Shown here piece after piece: positions 50,289 through 54,940 of a stretch of 54,940 bases of DNA (positions are counted from its first letter, which is position 1; each line of letters begins with the position of its first letter). Made by a program: the position numbers and the translations under genes. Source of the stretch: an uncultured Coriobacteriaceae bacterium (GTDB lineage: Bacteria > Actinomycetota > Coriobacteriia > Coriobacteriales > Eggerthellaceae); contig CACXMZ010000003.1 in NCBI GenBank assembly GCA_902768975.1, positions 1 through 54,940 on the forward strand, given 5' to 3'. The notes beneath the pieces were generated by a model. The model saw nothing but the letters and a program-made list of their open reading frames with translations, did no database searches and was not told where the DNA came from.

Positions 50289-51860
50289 ATGGCTGAAAAG
50301 GTACAAGGAAAACATGCGGCAGGTGCTCACGCTGTGGGTGCGCAGAATGAAGGCATCGGCAAAGACGCCGAAGGCAACACGGTGCTTTGGACGGCCGACG
50401 CTGAAGGCGGCTGGACTCCTGTTGAACTTAAGAAGAAGCATCGCACGGGCCGTATAGTCGCCATTGTTCTTGCTGTGCTCCTTGCCTTGGTCGGGGCGGC
50501 ATATGCTGGTGGCTGGTGGTATTTCAGCAACCACCTTTTCCCCAATACCACTATGGCGGGCACCGACATGTCGTACAAAACCACCGAAGAGCTTTCGCAG
50601 ATTGCCAGCTCGCTGGGTAGCAATTACACCATGAGCATTAAAGGTGAAGGTGCCAGCTTTATGGTTGCCGCCCAGGACGTAGCGGCCGGCATCGACGGCG
50701 AAGCGGTGGCTGCAAAAGCAGTCACCAACGACACCGCTCTTCGCTGGCCCTTGGAACTGAATAAAGAGCACGACCTCACCGAAATTGTGCTTGAAGAATT
50801 TGATACGGGCACTTTTAAGACCGACCTTCGTAGGCAGATCCAGGCTTACAACGTGACGGCCAAGGACCCTGAAGACGCCTATATCGAATACGACGCTGAA
50901 AACAAGAAGTACGTAATCCGCCCCGAAGTTGAAGGAACCAAACTTCAGGTGCAGCCCATTTTGGACCGTGCCGAAGAAGCGCTTGTGGGCATGGAGGCGA
51001 GTGTCGAAATTCCCCACGACATGCTTGTGCCTGCCGAAATTCTTGCCACGGACAAGCGCCTGACCGAAGCGGTTGACCAGGCCAATAACTACTGCAAGGC
51101 CAATCTTGATCTCGTGTTGGGCGACACGGCCATTCATGCAACTACTATCGATGCAAGCCAGATTTCCCAATGGGTCACCATAGACAAAGACTACCAAGTA
51201 GCCTTTAACGAAGAAGCCATGAATACCTGGATTCAGGACCTCGCAGCGAGTCTGAACACGGTTGGCACCGACCGCACCTATGTGCGTCCTTCCGACGGTG
51301 CGGAATTTGCGGTTGGTGGCGGCACCTATGGTTGGGAAATCGACAACGACAGCCTTATAACCCAGGTGAGCGAAGGTATCAAGGGTGGTGCCGAAGCAAC
51401 CATTACCGTCCCCACCTTCACTGAAGGCTATACCTGGAATGGGGCGGGGCAGCCCGACTGGGGCAACTTCGTTGACGTCGACCTTTCGCAGCAGCATGCG
51501 CGCTTCTTTAATACAGCGGGCGAATGCCTGTGGGAATCTGACTTTATTTCCGGCATGCCCGACGGCAAGCACGACACAACCCCTGGGGTGTGGAGCATAC
51601 TCTATAAGGAAAGTCCTTCGGTTTTGCGTGGCGAAATGCTTCCTTCGGGTAAGCGCGAATACGAAACGACGGTGCAGTACTGGATGCAATTTACCTATAC
51701 GGGTATTGGTTTGCACGACGCTACCTGGCAGTGGGCTTTTGGTGGCAACAGCTATGCCATTGGCTATGGTTCGCATGGTTGTGTGAACCTACCTTATTCT
51801 GCGGCAGAACAACTCTACGGGCTTGTCGAACCGGGCAATGCCGTTATCGTTCACTGGTAG
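50289..51860 (+). CDS. L,D-transpeptidase (YkuD) with peptidoglycan-binding domains
   Basis: A 523-residue cell-wall enzyme. Residues ~1-50 are cytosolic, a membrane helix lies at ~52-76 (IVAIVLAVLLALVGAAYAGG), then two PG_binding_4-type domains (~100-360), then the YkuD catalytic domain (~385-523). The catalytic motif is intact: GYGSHGCVNLPYSAAEQLYG, with the nucleophile Cys near residue 498. It makes 3-3 crosslinks or attaches proteins to peptidoglycan. The ATG at 50289 is the first start after an in-frame stop, without a good ribosome-binding site. It follows tRNA-Leu directly. Confidence 0.9.
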   Translation: MAEKVQGKHAAGAHAVGAQNEGIGKDAEGNTVLWTADAEGGWTPVELKKKHRTGRIVAIVLAVLLALVGAAYAGGWWYFSNHLFPNTTMAGTDMSYKTTEELSQIASSLGSNYTMSIKGEGASFMVAAQDVAAGIDGEAVAAKAVTNDTALRWPLELNKEHDLTEIVLEEFDTGTFKTDLRRQIQAYNVTAKDPEDAYIEYDAENKKYVIRPEVEGTKLQVQPILDRAEEALVGMEASVEIPHDMLVPAEILATDKRLTEAVDQANNYCKANLDLVLGDTAIHATTIDASQISQWVTIDKDYQVAFNEEAMNTWIQDLAASLNTVGTDRTYVRPSDGAEFAVGGGTYGWEIDNDSLITQVSEGIKGGAEATITVPTFTEGYTWNGAGQPDWGNFVDVDLSQQHARFFNTAGECLWESDFISGMPDGKHDTTPGVWSILYKESPSVLRGEMLPSGKREYETTVQYWMQFTYTGIGLHDATWQWAFGGNSYAIGYGSHGCVNLPYSAAEQLYGLVEPGNAVIVHW

Positions 51861-51879
51861 TCGGGTAAAAGGAGGACCA

Positions 51880-52182
51880 ATGAAAATTTTAGGTTTAGGC
51901 ATTCCTGAACTCCTTATCATTCTTGCGGTTGTCCTGCTTATTTTTGGGCCGAAGTATCTTCCGAAGTTGGGGAGCGCTTTTGGCAAGACGGCAAAAAGCA
52001 TGCGCGAAGGCATGGGTGAAGTTCAGAAGAAAGTCGACGAGTCCTTCGCTGACGACGAAGACGAAGAAGCAGAAGAAGCCCCCGTGCGTGCCCTTGAAGA
52101 AGCTAAGTCTGAAACGGCTGCCGTTTATGAAGCGGGCGAAGAACCGGTTGAAGACGAAGTGGCAGAAGGCGAAGCTGAATAA
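51880..52182 (+). CDS. tatA: Twin-arginine translocase subunit TatA
   Basis: A 100-residue protein; start at 51880 with AAAGGAGGACC. It has an N-terminal membrane helix (IPELLIILAVVLLIFGPKYL), the hinge FGPKYLPKLG, an amphipathic helix (GSAFGKTAKSMREGMGEVQK) and an acidic tail. TatA forms the pore of the Tat exporter; substrates include the RR-signal TAXI protein in this window. After the TAA at 52180 the same frame continues with 16 acidic codons to a TGA that overlaps the next ATG, so the tail may have been shortened recently. tatB/tatC are not in view. Confidence 0.9.
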   Translation: MKILGLGIPELLIILAVVLLIFGPKYLPKLGSAFGKTAKSMREGMGEVQKKVDESFADDEDEEAEEAPVRALEEAKSETAAVYEAGEEPVEDEVAEGEAE

Positions 52183-52229
52183 GCAGACCTTGAATTAGCA
52201 GAGCCTGAACAAGTAGAAGCTGAATACGT

Positions 52230-53483
52230 ATGAAATCGCTTTTGCCAAGTCCAGCTGTTGCCATAGTTGGGCGGCACAATTCCGGGAAAACCACGCTTAT
52301 CGAAGCGCTCATTGCGCAGCTTTGTGCGCGCGGGGTAGACGTGGGAAGCATTAAGCACCATAGCCACCTTGGTTTTGACATAGACATTCCTGGCAAGGAT
52401 TCTTATAGGCATCGTGCGGCAGGTGCAAGTGAAACCATCATTGCTTCGCCCGACCAAATGGCCCAAATAAAAAGCTTGGATCATGAATTAGAGTGTGCGG
52501 ACTTGGTAGAAAAAATGCCTGGTCACGACATTATTCTGGTTGAAGGCTACCGCAAGAGTGGTCTCCCAACCATAGAAATAATGCGTGCAGGAAATGAAGC
52601 CGACGAAGCCGTTGCGGCTGCATTTCTGGAAGCTGCAAAGGTGGGCGAACCGCTCAGTAGCGACTTTGTACAGCGAGCCCGTTGGGCGGCTTCTTACGAC
52701 CCTACAGACGACCGCGTTGCCAAGATGCCCCATGCGGCTACGGTGGCGGTGGTAAGCGACATTGCCGCTGCACGTGAAGCAGCGCAGGAGTACGGCGTCC
52801 CCGTATTTGACTTGGACGACTATGCTGGCGTATGTGACTTTTTGCAAGAGCGTTTTATGCGGCCGCGTGTTACGGTAGCCATTCAAGCAGGCGGCGAATC
52901 CAAGCGGATGGGTCGTAGCAAGGCAACGGTTCCTTTCGCGGGTCGTCCTTTGATTGCGCGCATTGTCGAACGAGTGGCTCCCGCAGCCGACGAAATTCTT
53001 ATTACGACAAACGAGCCTGAAAACCTGCAGTTCCTTTTCGACGAATACCCCAAGTTGCCTATTCGCCTGGTCCGTGACGAACTGAATTATCGTGGTGCTC
53101 TTCCTGGCTTTTTGACAGCCCTGAGCGCTGCGCAAACCCCCTATGTGGCTATTGTTGCGTGCGACATGGTATTCGTTTCCCCGCGCCTCATTGCGGCTGA
53201 ATGTGCTGAACTTTCTCTTTCGCAAGCCGACTGCGTGGTGCCCGTAAACAAGCACGGCTTTGAACCCTTCCATGCGGTCTATAAGCGGGAAAGCTGCCTG
53301 GAGGCAGTGAAGCGTTGCATAGACGCGCAGGAACAGCGTGCGCAGTCCTTCTTTAAGGATGTAGAGCTGTGCGAATTTTCACAGGAACAAGTACTGGCGT
53401 CAGAACCTATGGGCGGTTGTTTCATTAATGTGAATACCCCAGAAGAGCTGGCCGCCATAGAACGTCAATTCCTCGACGCATAG
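52230..53483 (+). CDS. mobBA: MobB-MobA fusion for molybdenum cofactor maturation
   Basis: A 417-residue fusion. Residues ~1-170 are MobB: P-loop GRHNSGKTTLIEALIA, SIKHHSHLGFDIDIPGKDSY, DIILVEGYRKSGLPTIEIMR. Residues ~212-415 are MobA: VAIQAGGESKRMGRSKATVP (GTP/molybdopterin guanylyltransferase signature), and CDMVFVSPRL. MobA attaches GMP to molybdopterin, producing the MGD cofactor of DMSO-reductase-family enzymes; MobB assists. Many of those enzymes are Tat substrates, so the tatA neighbour is sensible. The start has no separate ribosome-binding site; it sits in an ATGA with the apparent old tatA end. Confidence 0.92.
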   Translation: MKSLLPSPAVAIVGRHNSGKTTLIEALIAQLCARGVDVGSIKHHSHLGFDIDIPGKDSYRHRAAGASETIIASPDQMAQIKSLDHELECADLVEKMPGHDIILVEGYRKSGLPTIEIMRAGNEADEAVAAAFLEAAKVGEPLSSDFVQRARWAASYDPTDDRVAKMPHAATVAVVSDIAAAREAAQEYGVPVFDLDDYAGVCDFLQERFMRPRVTVAIQAGGESKRMGRSKATVPFAGRPLIARIVERVAPAADEILITTNEPENLQFLFDEYPKLPIRLVRDELNYRGALPGFLTALSAAQTPYVAIVACDMVFVSPRLIAAECAELSLSQADCVVPVNKHGFEPFHAVYKRESCLEAVKRCIDAQEQRAQSFFKDVELCEFSQEQVLASEPMGGCFINVNTPEELAAIERQFLDA

Positions 53484-53569
53484 CTCTTTCATCTGGCGTT
53501 CTTGCTATCGGCGCATAGCTCTTTCATCTGGCGTTTTCTTATTAACGCATAGATTATTCGTCTGACGCT
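53477..53569 (+). repeat. Three tandem ~35-bp repeats at the mobBA stop
   Basis: CGCATAGCTCTTTCATCTGG begins at 53477, 53512 and, diverged, 53546 (CGCATAGATTATTCGTCTGA). The first copy includes the last codon and TAG of mobBA. The remainder of the gap to 53770 has only the promoter below. Confidence 0.85.
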
Positions 53570-53675
53570 TTTTGCGTTCTTTCTTATACGGTGCGCCTAA
53601 AAGGGCGTGCGTAAGCCGTAGCGTAGGCTCGAAAATTGTGGCTTCCATGCCATTTTTTACCTCTGGGGGACTCTT

Positions 53676-53684
53676 TGGTATACT
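53676..53684 (+). promoter_or_regulatory. Extended -10 promoter of the ABC transporter operon
   Basis: TGG-TATACT, with TTTACC 17 nt upstream as a weak -35. A small hairpin GCTTTAG/CTAAAGC at about 53694-53711 follows in the leader. Confidence 0.5.
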
Positions 53685-53770
53685 AATTCGGTTGCTTTAG
53701 CACACTAAAGCATTGCTGCATTACTGTAGTAAAGTGCTTGAGTGCATAAACATGAGAAAGGGAAGGGAAT

Positions 53771-54649
53771 ATGAAAAAGAAACTAATTGCCTTGACCGTA
53801 TTTACCCTGGCTGCTGCTCTGGGCGTTTTTGCTCTGGCTGGTTGTGCCGGTGGTGGTGCTGCAAGTAGCGCCGCTGCAAGTGCCGACTCCTCTGCAGCCG
53901 CCAGTGCTGACTCGTCTGCTGCTCCTGCAGCTGCCGAATTCGACGGCAAGTTCGTAGTTGGCTTCGACCAGGAATACCCGCCTTATGGCTTCGTTGGCAA
54001 AGACGGCGAATTTACTGGCTTCGACCTGGAATTGGCCCAGGAACTGTGCGCACGTAATGGCTGGGAATACAGCTGCGTGCCCATTAACTGGGACACCAAG
54101 CTTGAAGAACTCAACGCTGGTGCCTTCGTTTGCATTTGGAATGGCTTCACCATGGAAGGCCGCGAAGCAGACTATGCGTTCAGCAAGCCCTATATGGACA
54201 ATGGCCAGGTCATTATGGTGAAGGTCGACAGCGACATTAAGGCGCTGGCCGACCTTGCTGGCAAGACCGTGGGTACTCAGGTTGACTCGGCGGCTCATGA
54301 AGTGCTCGAAGGCGACCAGGCCACGCTGGCTGGCACCTTTGCTGCCCTGGAAACCCGTCCCGATTACAACATTGCTGCAACCGAACTTGAGGCTGGTGCT
54401 CTTGACGCCCTGGCATGCGACCTGTCCATTGCTGCCTATCAGATGTCTCAGAACCCTGGCAAGTTCAAGGTGCTCGACGAACAGCTTTCCGCTGAACACT
54501 ATGCTGTTGGCTTCAAGAAGGGCAACGAAGCTCTGGCCGACCAGGTAACCGCTACGCTACAGGAAATGGCAGCCGACGGTACCGTTGAAGCCCTGTGCGA
54601 AAAGTATGCCGAATACGGTATTAGCTTCGACAACTGGGTATTGAAGTAG
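53771..54649 (+). CDS. Amino-acid ABC transporter substrate-binding lipoprotein
   Basis: A 292-residue family-3 solute-binding protein. The signal peptide (LIALTVFTLAAALGVFAL) ends in the lipobox LAGC; a Ser/Ala/Asp linker follows; the binding domain begins FVVGFDQEYPPYGFVGKDGE and continues with FTGFDLELAQELCARNGWEY, DAFVCIWNGFTME-like and LAGKTVGTQVDSAAHEVL. It delivers a polar amino acid to the membrane permease that starts 198 bp downstream; the ligand cannot be assigned. GGGAAGGGAA precedes the ATG. Element C lies between it and the permease. Confidence 0.92.
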   Translation: MKKKLIALTVFTLAAALGVFALAGCAGGGAASSAAASADSSAAASADSSAAPAAAEFDGKFVVGFDQEYPPYGFVGKDGEFTGFDLELAQELCARNGWEYSCVPINWDTKLEELNAGAFVCIWNGFTMEGREADYAFSKPYMDNGQVIMVKVDSDIKALADLAGKTVGTQVDSAAHEVLEGDQATLAGTFAALETRPDYNIAATELEAGALDALACDLSIAAYQMSQNPGKFKVLDEQLSAEHYAVGFKKGNEALADQVTATLQEMAADGTVEALCEKYAEYGISFDNWVLK

Positions 54650-54650
54650 T

Positions 54651-54809
54651 TCCGACGTTCTGACGAACGTCGGATTAGTCGACGCTACGAAGCGATGTGG
54701 GCGATATCTTGCCCCTTGTTTTGCACCTCGTGTACCAAAGTACACTTCGATGCAAAGAGCGGGGCAATCTAGGCACCCGCATCGCTTCTCGCTGACACGT
54801 CGACTACCT
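54651..54809 (+). other. Structured intergenic element C
   Basis: Hairpin 1: TCCGACGTTC (54651-54660), TGAC loop, GAACGTCGGA (54665-54674). An outer stem TAGTCGACG pairs with CGTCGACTA. Main stem GAAGCGATGTGGG (54689-54701) with CCCGCATCGCTTC (54776-54788), one U-G pair. Then an internal loop (GATATC on the 5' side, TCTAGGCA on the 3' side), TTGCCCC/GGGGCAA (54709-54715/54761-54767), TTTGCA/TGCAAA (54720-54725/54751-54756), and GTGTAC-CAAA-GTACAC at the tip (54730-54745). Confidence 0.8.
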
Positions 54810-54847
54810 GCGGAAAAGACTTTGTAGAACCAAGAAAGAAAGTTGTA

Positions 54848-54940
54848 ATGGAATTTGGCGTCATGATGGAAATGCTGAGCCGTGGCTTTATTGTCACGGT
54901 TGAGTTGTTTTTCCTTACGCTGCTCGGCTCACTGCCGCTT
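54848..54940 (+). CDS. Amino-acid ABC transporter permease, N-terminal part
   Basis: The first 31 codons of a gene that runs off the window: EFGVMMEMLSRGFIVTVELF followed by FLTLLGSLPL, the first helix typical of HisMQ-type amino-acid ABC permeases. It should pair with the binding protein upstream. The ribosome-binding site is weak (AGAAAG). Only the start is visible, so the family assignment rests mainly on context. Confidence 0.75.
   Translation, partial: MEFGVMMEMLSRGFIVTVELFFLTLLGSLPL

Noticed and set aside
50109-51776. 555-codon minus-strand ORF across the L,D-transpeptidase gene and tRNA-Leu
   Set aside because: It runs antisense to a gene with an intact YkuD active site and through a tRNA; composition is the third-position mirror of the real gene.

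Overview
The window looks like a stretch of an anaerobic actinobacterial genome, most likely class Coriobacteriia (Eggerthellales-like). This is an inference from three things: an actinobacterial fhaA-fhaB-pstP-SEDS/PBP-pknB cell-wall cluster, a complete set of siroheme-route (Ahb) heme genes as found in anaerobes, and uniform GC-rich codon use rich in GAA and GAC. The first ~650 bases do not fit. They carry a flippase C-terminus and a family-2 glycosyltransferase N-terminus that read like a Bacteroidota polysaccharide locus. They stop abruptly inside a ~21-nt overlap with a truncated transporter gene, so this end is probably an assembly chimera (or a very sharp insertion junction).

Layout. 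0.6-3.0 kb: truncated dicarboxylate/amino-acid symporter and a hipB-hipA toxin-antitoxin pair. 3.1-5.8 kb: two ~470-bp direct repeats, each encoding the same 40-residue hydrophobic/cationic peptide with a convergent antisense promoter. They flank a VWA-domain gene and a conserved partner. 5.9-10.4 kb: lemA, a DUF2207 membrane protein, tRNA-Ser, a drug/metabolite exporter, shikimate kinase and tRNA-Arg. 10.6-19.6 kb: hemC, cobA-hemD, hemB, ahbC, ahbD, ahbA-ahbB fusion and hemL, which take glutamate semialdehyde to heme through siroheme. 19.7-27.4 kb (minus strand): fhaA, fhaB, pstP, a single-chain SEDS glycosyltransferase/transpeptidase fusion and pknB, a phospho-signalling system for wall growth. 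27.5-32.3 kb: serA, a lipoprotein, tRNA-Leu, a TetR regulator and a polytopic membrane protein. 32.6-36.0 kb: TAXI-type TRAP transporter. 36.0-40.3 kb: a second Ser/Thr kinase, pyridoxal kinase and serS. 40.3-44.9 kb: envelope-associated small proteins (YtxH, PRC-barrel, VTT, TM2). 45.2-47.9 kb: archaeal-type aldolase and a polyphosphate (VTC/DUF4956) pair. 48.0-50.0 kb: two-component system. 50.1-54.9 kb: tRNA-Leu, L,D-transpeptidase, tatA, mobB-mobA fusion and the start of an amino-acid ABC transporter.

The least expected material is mostly non-coding: a family of three large hairpin elements (8.8, 44.9 and 54.7 kb) whose stems change together while loop sequences stay the same; the duplicated peptide/antisense modules; 3'-end duplications beside tRNA-Arg and tRNA-Leu; and a strong promoter enclosed by 19-bp inverted repeats at 32.4 kb. 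In protein space the standouts are His-rich insertions in two consecutive heme enzymes, the AhbA-AhbB single-chain fusion and the SEDS-PBP fusion. All functional calls are from reading the sequence; no database search was possible.
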